Assembly (NCBI GenBank): GCA_902826775.1
Contig: CADEHE010000003.1
Span: 1 to 64,000 of the forward strand
DNA length: 64,000 bases
Reading direction: 5' to 3'
From: an uncultured Pseudomonadota bacterium
GTDB taxonomy: Bacteria; Pseudomonadota; Gammaproteobacteria; Burkholderiales; JALYOK01
Under the pieces are notes generated by a model. The model had not been told where the DNA came from. It made no database searches and saw only the letters and a program-made list of their open reading frames with translations. Both the position numbers and the translations under genes were made by a program. Shown piece after piece: positions 53,139 to 60,771 of this stretch; the stretch's first letter is position 1, and the number at the start of each line of letters is the position of its first letter.

Positions 53139-54560
53139 CTATCGCGCCCGCAAATCGCGGTAGCGCGCCAGCAATCCGGCCGCGCTCGCCATATCTTCCA
53201 CGTCATTGAATACCGGCACGCCCGCCGCCTCCATCGTGGCGAACCACGCTTGTTTGTCGCCGGATTGATTGCCTAAAGTGCCCATCATCGCATGCATGAC
53301 CGGCACCGTTGCGGACGGCGCACGCGCGGCCAGCGCGGCGATGACCGGCGCCGCATCGACCATGAACGGCACGACGTGAATCATCAATATCGCATCGAAA
53401 CTGGCCGGCGCGTGCGCCAGCGCGGCGGCGAATGTCGCGTCGAACCGCTCTTCGCGCGCATCGGCGAGCAAATCGAGTGGGTTGGCGACCGCCGCTTCTG
53501 GCGGTAGAAACTCCCGCAACCGCGCTGCAAACGCCGCCGGCAGATCGACGATCTCCATACCCTCGGTTGCCGCGCGATCGGTGCACAGCACACCTGGGCC
53601 GCCGGAGTTGGACAACACCAATACCCTTCGCCCGATGCCTTGCGGATAACGCCCGAGCGCCTTGCCTGCCAGCATCAACTCGCGCAGGCTGGTCACGCGC
53701 AGAATGTTCGCTTCATCGCATAGGCGCTGCATGTGCGCATCGCTCCAGCCGGGCGTGCCGGTGTGCGCGCGCGCCGCTCGCAGACCCGGTTGCGTGCGCC
53801 CGCCGAGCAGGGCGACCACCGGTTTTACGCGCGCCGTTTCGCGCGCGACGCGAATGAAACGCGGCTCGTCGCTGACCGATTCCAAATACAGCAGCACGAC
53901 TTGGCAATCGGCCGTGTCACGGCAATACTCCAAGTAGGACTCTACGTGAAGCTGCATGGCATTTCCGATGGAGACGACTACCCCAAGCGGTATGCTCAAT
54001 GCATGACTTTTTTCGATGACTTCTTCGGCGATGGCACCCGATTGCGACAACAACGCGGCGCCGCCGCCTTTGGGCAAATCGCGCAGAAACGTAGCAGCGA
54101 AGCGACGCGCGGGATTGAATAAATCGATAATGCCGGCGCAGTTGGGCCCGGCAATGGTCAAGCCATGCGCCGCCGCCAGCGCGCGCAGCTCGGCATCGCG
54201 CACCGCACCCTCAACGCCTGCCTCGGCAAACCCGCCCGGCAGTATCAAGAAATTGCGATGGCCGGATTGCGCGCCTTGCCGCACTACGTCGAGAATCAAA
54301 TCGGGCCGCACCAACACCACGACTAGATCGACCGGCGGCGTGAGCTCACTGAGCGAGGCCGCAACCGGCAGCCCGAGTATCTCGCCGCCTTTGGGGTTGA
54401 CCGGCACAATGCGCCCTGGAAAACCTGCATTGCGCAAGTTGCGCAGCACGGCACCGCCGGAACTGGTCAAGCGCTCCGCGGCGCCCACGATAGCGACGCT
54501 GGCGGGCTGAAAGAAGGCGTGCAGCGAGGACACGGCGTTACGACTGGGCGCGTTCGTCAT
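53139..54560 (-). CDS. NDP-forming acyl-CoA synthetase alpha-like protein without ATP-grasp domain
   Basis: A 473-residue protein with a CoA-binding Rossmann domain (ASVAIVGAAERLTSSGGAVL), a succinyl-CoA-ligase-like domain (GPNCAGIIDLFNP, LLSQSGAIAEEV) and the phosphohistidine region ARAHTGTPGW. It corresponds to the alpha part of NDP-forming acyl-CoA synthetases. The ATP-grasp beta part, often fused, is missing and no beta gene is nearby. It may act with a distant subunit or have a CoA-binding role only. It sits within the gentisate operon. Confidence 0.83.
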   Translation of the reverse strand: MTNAPSRNAVSSLHAFFQPASVAIVGAAERLTSSGGAVLRNLRNAGFPGRIVPVNPKGGEILGLPVAASLSELTPPVDLVVVLVRPDLILDVVRQGAQSGHRNFLILPGGFAEAGVEGAVRDAELRALAAAHGLTIAGPNCAGIIDLFNPARRFAATFLRDLPKGGGAALLSQSGAIAEEVIEKSHALSIPLGVVVSIGNAMQLHVESYLEYCRDTADCQVVLLYLESVSDEPRFIRVARETARVKPVVALLGGRTQPGLRAARAHTGTPGWSDAHMQRLCDEANILRVTSLRELMLAGKALGRYPQGIGRRVLVLSNSGGPGVLCTDRAATEGMEIVDLPAAFAARLREFLPPEAAVANPLDLLADAREERFDATFAAALAHAPASFDAILMIHVVPFMVDAAPVIAALAARAPSATVPVMHAMMGTLGNQSGDKQAWFATMEAAGVPVFNDVEDMASAAGLLARYRDLRAR

Positions 54561-54584
54561 CGATCGCGCCGGAACGCGTGCGCA

Positions 54585-55274
54585 CTAGGGCGCGATGCGA
54601 ATTGAGATCTCACCCAGTAAGTCAATGCCCCCGACGATGTGATCGCCAGGCTTGATAGCGCCCACGCCTGCGGGCGTGCCGGTAAAAATCAAATCGCCGG
54701 GGCGCAATTGGAACAGAGCGGAAAGATGCATGATGACTTCGGGCACCGACCAGACCAAATCCGACACATCGGCCGTTTGGCGCGGCTCGCCGTTCACCTT
54801 CAGCCAGATCGCGCCGCGCGCAATATGACCGACTTCGCTCGCCGGGCGTATCGGCGCAATCGGCGCCGATTGATCGAATGCCTTGCCGGCATCCCACGGC
54901 CGGCCCTTGTCGCGTGCCGCGCCTTGTAAGTCGCGCCGCGTCAAGTCTATGCCGACGGCGTAGCCATAGACGTGATCGAGCGCCTGCTCGCGCGCGATGT
55001 TGGCACCCTTCTTGTCGATGGCCACCACCAATTCGATTTCATGATGCAGGTTTTGCGTGGCGAGCGGGTACGGCAGCGTGGACCCGTTGGCCACAATCGC
55101 ATCGGCCGGCTTGCAAAAGAAAAACGGCGGTTCGCGCTCGGGATTGCCGCCCATTTCGCGCGCATGCTCGGCGTAGTTGCGTCCGACACAGAAGATGCGC
55201 CGCACCGGAAATACCGCTTCGGTGTTAGTGACCGACACGGCCGGCGGGCTCCACATTGGCACGACGTAATTCAT
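54585..55274 (-). CDS. Fumarylpyruvate hydrolase (FAH family)
   Basis: A 229-residue member of the fumarylacetoacetase family. Metal ligands are visible in HHEIELVVAID (two Glu) and VGIDLTRRDLQ (Asp), with FTGTPAGVG near the C-terminus. In the gentisate pathway it cleaves fumarylpyruvate to fumarate and pyruvate, matching the dioxygenase and isomerase genes in this operon. It starts seven bases after the preceding stop. Confidence 0.9.
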   Translation of the reverse strand: MNYVVPMWSPPAVSVTNTEAVFPVRRIFCVGRNYAEHAREMGGNPEREPPFFFCKPADAIVANGSTLPYPLATQNLHHEIELVVAIDKKGANIAREQALDHVYGYAVGIDLTRRDLQGAARDKGRPWDAGKAFDQSAPIAPIRPASEVGHIARGAIWLKVNGEPRQTADVSDLVWSVPEVIMHLSALFQLRPGDLIFTGTPAGVGAIKPGDHIVGGIDLLGEISIRIAP

Positions 55275-55281
55275 GCTGACC

Positions 55282-55791
55282 TCAAAATATGTAGTACTGG
55301 TTCTCGATGAGCACGAGCGGCCAATGGCCGCCCTCGAACAATGCTAGCTTGCATAGAAACGGATGCTCGGGGCCGACTCCGGCAGCGCGCGCTAATGCGC
55401 CTAGATAAAAGGCCTCGGTCGCTGCCCCGGCAGCCGCCCGGATAAGCCCCTGCTCGCTGCATCCCATGCGCGCCGCGGCAACGGCCGCGCAGCCGTGCAG
55501 TCTATCAGAGATCGCTTCAAAAGCCGCGCCCGCGGGCGCTGCACGAGCGCTCGCTGCAAGCGCTTGCAGCAGGCGCGCGCGTTCGGCCTGTTCGGCGCGC
55601 CACAAATTTTCGTTCCAACGTGGATCGTTGGTTAGCCGTAGCGCGCTCTGCCAGTCAGGCACGGCGACCAAGTTAACATCATCGCTTGCACCAAAGGCGC
55701 GCAAATACCCCATCAGTCGCGCCTTCTCGCCGGCGTTGATGGACTCGCCCAGCGCGCAAAACCAAGCCCCAGCCTCGCTAATATCGATCAC
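55282..55791 (-). CDS. Unrecognised protein of the gentisate operon
   Basis: A 169-residue protein beginning with GTG immediately after the stop of the dioxygenase gene. It is mostly helical with no signal peptide or membrane segment. The C-terminal stretch KLALFEGGHWPLVLIENQYY is the most distinctive part. A predicted helical repeat-like middle has several Ala-rich helices. I recognise no family. The tight packing between dioxygenase and hydrolase genes implies a role in the same pathway. Confidence 0.7.
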   Translation of the reverse strand: MIDISEAGAWFCALGESINAGEKARLMGYLRAFGASDDVNLVAVPDWQSALRLTNDPRWNENLWRAEQAERARLLQALAASARAAPAGAAFEAISDRLHGCAAVAAARMGCSEQGLIRAAAGAATEAFYLGALARAAGVGPEHPFLCKLALFEGGHWPLVLIENQYYIF

Positions 55792-56844
55792 TCAAGCGAT
55801 CAATTCTTCGCGCCACAATCCGAGCGATTTCTGCGCCGGCCGGTCGGAGAAGCTAAACAACACACAATCCTGCGCCGGATGATGGCTAACGCTCAGCCAA
55901 GAGGGCACCACAAAAATATCGCGCGGCCCCCAGGCAAACTCCTTGCCGCCGATGCGCGATACGCCACGACCCTCGATGCAACAGAATACCGTTGCGTCGG
56001 TGGAGCGATACGTTTGTCCTTGGAAGCCTTGCGGGAGCAATTGGATAAACGCCGCGATCGTCGGCATCGGGTAGCCGCCGGTGGCTGGGTTCACGTATTG
56101 CATTTTTAAGCCGTGGCTGGGATGCCAAGCCGCGTTGCGGCGCAGATGCTCTAGCGCCTCGCGGCTGCGTTCATAAGGGTAACTAAACAACGGACTATTC
56201 AATGAGCGCGCCTCGTATTCGTACGGCAGCAGATTGGCGCCGTAGCGATACTCCGCATCGTGCTGTGGCCGCGCCTCGCGCTGCGTTTGCTCGCCGCCGC
56301 GTTGCATGAAACCGGCATCGAAAAAGGCGACGATAGGGATGTCCAACCCATCCAGCCACACCATAGGCTCGTCCGATGGATTGCCGTGGTCGTGCCACGT
56401 CCAGGAGGGCGTGATGATGAAATCGCCCGGATGCATGGTGGTGCGCTCGCCGTCGACGGCGGTGTAAGCGCCCAAACCTTCAACCACGAAGCGCAGCGCC
56501 GTTTGCGTATGCCGGTGCGCCGGCGCGACTTCGCCCGGCAATATCAACTGCAAACCGGCGTAGAGGCTGTGCGTAGTGCACGAGCTGCCGGGCATGCCGG
56601 GGTTTTCCAATATCAGCACGCGCCGCTCCGCCTCCAGCGCAGTGATGAGTTGCCCCGATTCCAGTAGGAACGGCCGCACCTCGGCGTAGCGCCACAGCGC
56701 CGGTTGGCAAGGCGAAGCGGGCTGCGCCGGCACCAGTGCGTGCAACACCTCCCATAGCGGCGTCATACTCAGCCCGGCGATGCGCTGGTAGTAAGCCTTG
56801 CGCTCGGCTTGCACGGTGGACTGTGCTGAATTCGGTACACTCAT
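55792..56844 (-). CDS. Gentisate 1,2-dioxygenase
   Basis: A 350-residue bicupin of the gentisate/salicylate/1-hydroxy-2-naphthoate dioxygenase family. The iron ligands are His110 and His112 (AHRHTQ) and His151 (TWHDHGN). A second cupin follows (VFCCIEGRGVSRIGGK). It opens the gentisate ring to maleylpyruvate; the isomerase and hydrolase genes behind it support gentisate rather than other substrates. I use the ATG at 56844; an in-frame ATG 45 bases earlier overlaps the preceding gene. Confidence 0.9.
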   Translation of the reverse strand: MSVPNSAQSTVQAERKAYYQRIAGLSMTPLWEVLHALVPAQPASPCQPALWRYAEVRPFLLESGQLITALEAERRVLILENPGMPGSSCTTHSLYAGLQLILPGEVAPAHRHTQTALRFVVEGLGAYTAVDGERTTMHPGDFIITPSWTWHDHGNPSDEPMVWLDGLDIPIVAFFDAGFMQRGGEQTQREARPQHDAEYRYGANLLPYEYEARSLNSPLFSYPYERSREALEHLRRNAAWHPSHGLKMQYVNPATGGYPMPTIAAFIQLLPQGFQGQTYRSTDATVFCCIEGRGVSRIGGKEFAWGPRDIFVVPSWLSVSHHPAQDCVLFSFSDRPAQKSLGLWREELIA

Positions 56845-56866
56845 GAATGGATCGCTGCGCCTCGAA

Positions 56867-57577
56867 TCAAGCTGCTTCTGCCGCAACATCTGGCAGCGTC
56901 AAGTTAAGTTCCTTCACCACCGCCTGCGCGCGCACCAGATAGTCGGCACGCATTTCTTCATTGCGCCGCAGCTTCAAACCAAACTTGCGGAATAGCTCAT
57001 TGTTGCGCGAGCCGCTCTTGCCGAAGAAGCTGGGCAGATAGGGAAAATAGCGATCGATAGCGTCTTGCACTTCGTGCTTGCCTTGCTCGGTCTTTACCAG
57101 TTCAGTGCAAAACTCCTTGCCAAATTGGGCGTGGAATTTTTCTTCCGGCATCGTGGTGCGCGCCAAGTTTCTCAGCGGCACGAAACTGCAGTGCAGCAGA
57201 TCTTCGACTTGCAGGATTTCCCCCAAATCCGCCAACAGTTTGATCACGCAGAATTCCGCCCAAGTTCGAAGCGGAAAACTGAAAATAGACAAGGGCGCCT
57301 TGGCCTTCGGGTCGAAGCGCTCGACAGGAATTCCGATCTCGTCGGCCAAGCCTTTGAAGCGCACGTGATGATGGTATTCTTCCATTGCCACCCGGCACGT
57401 CAACCACTTCGAGTAGGGCGTTGGCGCCAGCGCAATGGCCGGCTCATCGAATACCTGCGCACCGTACAGCTCATTCACCGCGTGACTGATCACCAGCTTG
57501 CGCACGCACTCCTGATACCCCTCAGGCTGCGCTCTCAATTCGGCGATGGTCTTGACTTCAGGGTAACTGGTTTGCAT
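56867..57577 (-). CDS. PaaA/PaaC-like di-iron oxygenase
   Basis: A 236-residue ferritin-like protein resembling the phenylacetyl-CoA epoxidase family. Candidate iron ligands are Glu36, Glu66/67 with His69/70 (AMEEYHHH), Glu120 (LADLGEIL), and Glu146 with His149 (MPEEKFHAQFG), matching the two E-x-x-H motifs of a di-iron site. At 236 residues it is shorter than PaaA (about 310) and half of BoxB. GAGGTG lies at the SDR stop just before the ATG. With the reductase of the same operon it could hydroxylate or epoxidise an aromatic CoA ester. Confidence 0.78.
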   Translation of the reverse strand: MQTSYPEVKTIAELRAQPEGYQECVRKLVISHAVNELYGAQVFDEPAIALAPTPYSKWLTCRVAMEEYHHHVRFKGLADEIGIPVERFDPKAKAPLSIFSFPLRTWAEFCVIKLLADLGEILQVEDLLHCSFVPLRNLARTTMPEEKFHAQFGKEFCTELVKTEQGKHEVQDAIDRYFPYLPSFFGKSGSRNNELFRKFGLKLRRNEEMRADYLVRAQAVVKELNLTLPDVAAEAA

Positions 57578-57585
57578 GCTGCACC

Positions 57586-58503
57586 TCAAAGCAGTGGGTC
57601 GGTATTGAAGGCGTCCAAGTCGGTGGCCAAATCGGTAAAGGCCGAGGCCATCTGGACTCCGACGATCTGTTCCAATTCGGCATATGCGCCTACGCTCATC
57701 GCCGCACTGCGCACCGGGCGCGGCTGCGAGAACAGCATGATCTCGCGCCCGCGCACCCCGAGCAACTGCCCGGTGATGTGCTGCGCGGCGGGCGAGCACA
57801 AGTATGCGACCAGGCGGGCCACGGGCTCGGCGGGCACACGCATCGCGCGGTCCTTATAACTTTGCAGCGCGGGCGGCAAGCTCTGTGTCACGCGCGTCGC
57901 CGCGAACGGCGCGATCGCATTGCAAGTTACCGCCGAACGCGCCATTTCCTGCGCCACCACGCGCGTCAAGGCGAGCAAACCTGCCTTGGAAGCTGCGTAG
58001 GGCGCAGTTCCAACATTACCGTACAAACCGGCGCTGGAAACGATATTGACGATGCGACCCGGCGCGCGGCCCTGCTTCGTTGCCTCGCGCAACACCGGTG
58101 TGGCTGCCGCGAGTACGCGAAATGCGCCAGTGAGGTTGACTTGCAGCACCGCATCCCAATCGGCGGGTGCGAGCTTGAATACGAATCCATCACGCAGAAT
58201 AGCGGCGTTGTTGACGACGAAATCGAGAGCGCCGAATCGGCGTTGCGCGAGTTCGACGGCGGCCGGCGCCGCGCCGTCGGCGGAAATATCCTCGGTAAAT
58301 GCAGCCGCACGCTCGCCGAGACCGCGCGCCGCCTCGGTGGCCACGCCCGCATCGGCAGCGCTGCCGTCGATTGCCACGCCGTTGTCCGCGATGACGACAC
58401 TGGCACCAAGGCGCACAAGCTCGTGTGCAACGGCATAACCGATGCCGCGTGCAGCGCCGGTGATCAGCGCGACCTTATCCTTGAACGTGAGATCTTGATT
58501 CAT
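57586..58503 (-). CDS. SDR resembling type-2 multifunctional (3R)-hydroxyacyl-CoA dehydrogenases
   Basis: A 305-residue short-chain dehydrogenase. The cofactor motif is TGAARGIG, with NNAAILRD and the active-site SSAGLYGNVGTAPYAASK. The inserted loop after the second strand and the GLYG active-site context resemble the dehydrogenase part of MFE-2 enzymes acting on acyl-CoAs. The 50-residue C-terminal extension is also unlike small FabG proteins. Its ATG overlaps the reductase stop by 4 bp. Confidence 0.85.
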   Translation of the reverse strand: MNQDLTFKDKVALITGAARGIGYAVAHELVRLGASVVIADNGVAIDGSAADAGVATEAARGLGERAAAFTEDISADGAAPAAVELAQRRFGALDFVVNNAAILRDGFVFKLAPADWDAVLQVNLTGAFRVLAAATPVLREATKQGRAPGRIVNIVSSAGLYGNVGTAPYAASKAGLLALTRVVAQEMARSAVTCNAIAPFAATRVTQSLPPALQSYKDRAMRVPAEPVARLVAYLCSPAAQHITGQLLGVRGREIMLFSQPRPVRSAAMSVGAYAELEQIVGVQMASAFTDLATDLDAFNTDPLL

Positions 58504-59510
58504 GCGGCGACTCTGGCGACCTGCAAGGCGTCGCAATGTAGATCGCGTTCGCTTAAGCCCGCACGGCGCAAATACGCGGCGACCGCATCCACCATCGCGC
58601 GCGGCCCGGCAATATAGGCCTTGACGTTGGCCAGCGCTGGGCGATCTTGTTCAATGGCCTCGCTCACCAGTGCGTGCCGCCTGCCTTGACGCGTTTCTTC
58701 CGACAGCACGACGTGGAATTTAAAGTTTGGATGCTTGGCCGCGAGATGTTGCAGGCGCGCTTCGCCGAACACATCGCGTTCGCTGCGCACGCCGAAATAA
58801 AGCTCGATTGCACGCGCCGGATCGCTCAGCAACGCCGACTCGATGATCGAACGCAGCGGCGCCAGCGCGCTGCCGCCGGCGACCGCCAATATCGGGCCTT
58901 GGTGACTCGCGCGCAAATATGCGAGGCCTGCCGGCCCCTTCACCGTGACACTGTCACCCGCTTGCAAGCGGCTGTGCACATACTCGGTGGCGCCTTGATG
59001 CGGCTCGCGCCGCACGTGAAACTCCAACACGGGGTCCACCGGCCGATTGGCCATGGAAAAATAACCGGCCAAACCCGGCGCAAATTCCAGTTGCGCGTAT
59101 TGCCCGGCAGAAAAAATGTATGGCCCGCCGCTCTTAATCTTTAGTTTAAGCGCGCAAATGTTATGCGTCAGCGGCTCGATCGCGGCGACGGTGCACTGCA
59201 TGATGCGGGAAGGATGCACGATTTGGTCGTCCGGTTCCAAAGGGCGCACCACACAATCGCTCCACGCCTGACTGCGGCAGGCTAGGATCAAGTCGCGCGC
59301 GCGCTCTTCTTGGTCCAGGGCAAATTCCGAATACGGCAATTCGGTAATCTCGCCCGACACCAGTTCACACTTGCACGTGCCGCAATTGCCCGCTTGGCAA
59401 TCGTGCGGAAAGTCGACGCCGGCGCGCAGTAAGCTGGCGAGGATAGTCTCGCCCTCCTCTGCTTCCACGCGCACAATCGGATCTTGTTCCAGTTCGATGC
59501 GTACTGTCAT
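58500..59510 (-). CDS. Ferredoxin-NAD(P)H oxidoreductase of an oxygenase system
   Basis: A 336-residue reductase. The N-terminal plant-type [2Fe-2S] domain has Cys38, Cys43, Cys46 and Cys78 (DCQAGNCGTCKC and ACRS). The FAD domain shows MANRPVDPVLEFHVRR, and the NAD(P) domain AVAGGSALAPLRSI. The ferredoxin-first order is that of BenC/MmoC, unlike PaaE where it is last. It should feed electrons to the di-iron oxygenase two genes downstream. The ATG at 59510 is used; the upstream extension runs into the promoter. First gene of the operon. Confidence 0.92.
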   Translation of the reverse strand: MTVRIELEQDPIVRVEAEEGETILASLLRAGVDFPHDCQAGNCGTCKCELVSGEITELPYSEFALDQEERARDLILACRSQAWSDCVVRPLEPDDQIVHPSRIMQCTVAAIEPLTHNICALKLKIKSGGPYIFSAGQYAQLEFAPGLAGYFSMANRPVDPVLEFHVRREPHQGATEYVHSRLQAGDSVTVKGPAGLAYLRASHQGPILAVAGGSALAPLRSIIESALLSDPARAIELYFGVRSERDVFGEARLQHLAAKHPNFKFHVVLSEETRQGRRHALVSEAIEQDRPALANVKAYIAGPRAMVDAVAAYLRRAGLSERDLHCDALQVARVAA

Positions 59511-59552
59511 AGGGTTCGCTGCGCTTCTGTTGCGAAGCGGCAGCGGCCGTGC

Positions 59553-59582
59553 ATAATAGCGGCCGCTATTGTTTGATGTCAA
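59553..59582 (-). promoter_or_regulatory. Sigma-70 promoter of the gentisate cluster
   Basis: On the minus strand a perfect TTGACA (59582-59577) and TATTAT (59558-59553) are 18 bp apart, 43 bases before the reductase start. The -35 lies inside the TTGTTTGA/TCAAACAA inverted repeat, so a bound MarR dimer would block RNA polymerase. Confidence 0.8.
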
Positions 59583-59586
59583 ACAA
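59555..59586. promoter_or_regulatory. Two palindromes, probable MarR operator
   Basis: AATAGCGGCCGCTATT (59555-59570) is a 16 bp perfect palindrome in the promoter spacer and -10. TTGTTTGA-TG-TCAAACAA (59569-59586) is a perfect 8+8 inverted repeat, the size and AT-rich composition of MarR-family operators, ending five bases before the regulator start codon. Binding could control both divergent genes. Confidence 0.7.
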
Positions 59587-59591
59587 AGTCC

Positions 59592-60158
59592 ATGCCACGA
59601 AAGTCGAATGCCAACGGCGCAGCGCTGCAGCGAAAACTTCAGGCGAACGCTGCGCTCGGGCGCGCACGCCCTTCGGTCCGGACCAAGGGGCTGCGTCAGG
59701 CACGCCGGCCGGGGGAAAGCCGCGCCGTGCGCACGCACGGCATCTTGCCCTCATTGGTTGGCTATCATCTGCGCCTGGCGCAAATCGACGTATTTCGCGA
59801 CTTTGGGGCTGCGCTCGGCGAGTTTCAAGCTTCGCCCGGCCGCTTTGGCCTGTTGGTGCTCATACGCGCCAATCCGGGTTTGAGTCAAAGCCGCCTCGCG
59901 GAGGCCATCGGACTCGACCGCTCCAGCTTGGTGCCGGCCCTGAACAAACTGGAACGCGAGCGTTTGGTAGAACGCCGCCCCGCACCCGACGACGGCCGTG
60001 CTAATGGCATCTGGCTGACGCACCAAGGCAGCCGGCTGCTCGAGCGCATGCAGCAGCGTGTACGCGCACATGAAACAAGACTGTTGCGCGGTTTCAGCGC
60101 CGACGAAAAAGCACAACTGATCGCACTATTGCAACGCATACGCAATAATCTGCTTTAG
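59592..60158 (+). CDS. MarR-family transcriptional regulator
   Basis: A 188-residue regulator with a basic, probably disordered N-terminal extension of about 45 residues and a MarR winged helix (residues 50-185). The HTH reads LSQSRLAEAIGLDRSSLVPA and the wing includes RRPAPDDGRANGIWLT. MarR proteins are usually about 145-150 residues. It is divergent from the catabolic operon and likely represses it until an aromatic or CoA-ester ligand binds. No ribosome binding site is seen at ATG 59592, so the start may lie further in. Confidence 0.88.
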   Translation: MPRKSNANGAALQRKLQANAALGRARPSVRTKGLRQARRPGESRAVRTHGILPSLVGYHLRLAQIDVFRDFGAALGEFQASPGRFGLLVLIRANPGLSQSRLAEAIGLDRSSLVPALNKLERERLVERRPAPDDGRANGIWLTHQGSRLLERMQQRVRAHETRLLRGFSADEKAQLIALLQRIRNNLL

Positions 60159-60312
60159 AGCGCCTGAGAACAACGCAAAACGACTCAACGCAACTGCAGG
60201 CCGGCTAAGGGCGACTGCGGGCAAACGAGGCAAAGTGAGCATACTGCTTGATCATCGGCGCGCTTTTGACAACAATGGGGCGCACCGCCCTCAATTCATA
60301 CAAGGACACCAC

Positions 60313-60768
60313 ATGGAAGGCCAACCCACACCCGATTTCACGCTCCCTGCAACGGGCAACCAGGCGTTTAGCCTGTCGGCCATGCGCGGCGCGCCCTTGG
60401 TGTTGTATTTCTACCCCAAGGACAACACGCCGGGCTGCACCGACGAAGGCATGCAATTTCGAGATTTGCACGCGCAGTTTCTCGCGCTCAAGTGCTCGAT
60501 TTTCGGCATATCGCGCGACAGCTTGAAGTCGCACGAGAGTTTCAAGAGCAAAATGAACTTTCCCTTCGAACTGCTTTCAGACGAAGAGGAAATCGCGTGC
60601 AAGGCGTTCGACGTCATCAAGATGAAAAACATGTATGGCAAGCAAGTGCGCGGCATCGAGCGCAGCACCTTCGTGATCGACCGCGACGGCATCGTTCGCA
60701 AAGAGTGGCGCGGCGTGAAGGTGGCGGGACACGCGCAAGACGTGCTCAATTTCGTCAAGACGCTTTAG
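60313..60768 (+). CDS. bcp: Thioredoxin-dependent peroxiredoxin Bcp (PrxQ)
   Basis: A 151-residue peroxiredoxin. The peroxidatic cysteine is in YFYPKDNTPGCTDEG. The usual PrxQ resolving cysteine five residues later is absent (TDEGMQF), so it is of the one-cysteine or atypical type unless Cys in LKCSIFG serves. It removes hydroperoxides. The phoH gene starts three bases later. Confidence 0.92.
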   Translation: MEGQPTPDFTLPATGNQAFSLSAMRGAPLVLYFYPKDNTPGCTDEGMQFRDLHAQFLALKCSIFGISRDSLKSHESFKSKMNFPFELLSDEEEIACKAFDVIKMKNMYGKQVRGIERSTFVIDRDGIVRKEWRGVKVAGHAQDVLNFVKTL

Positions 60769-60771
60769 CCC

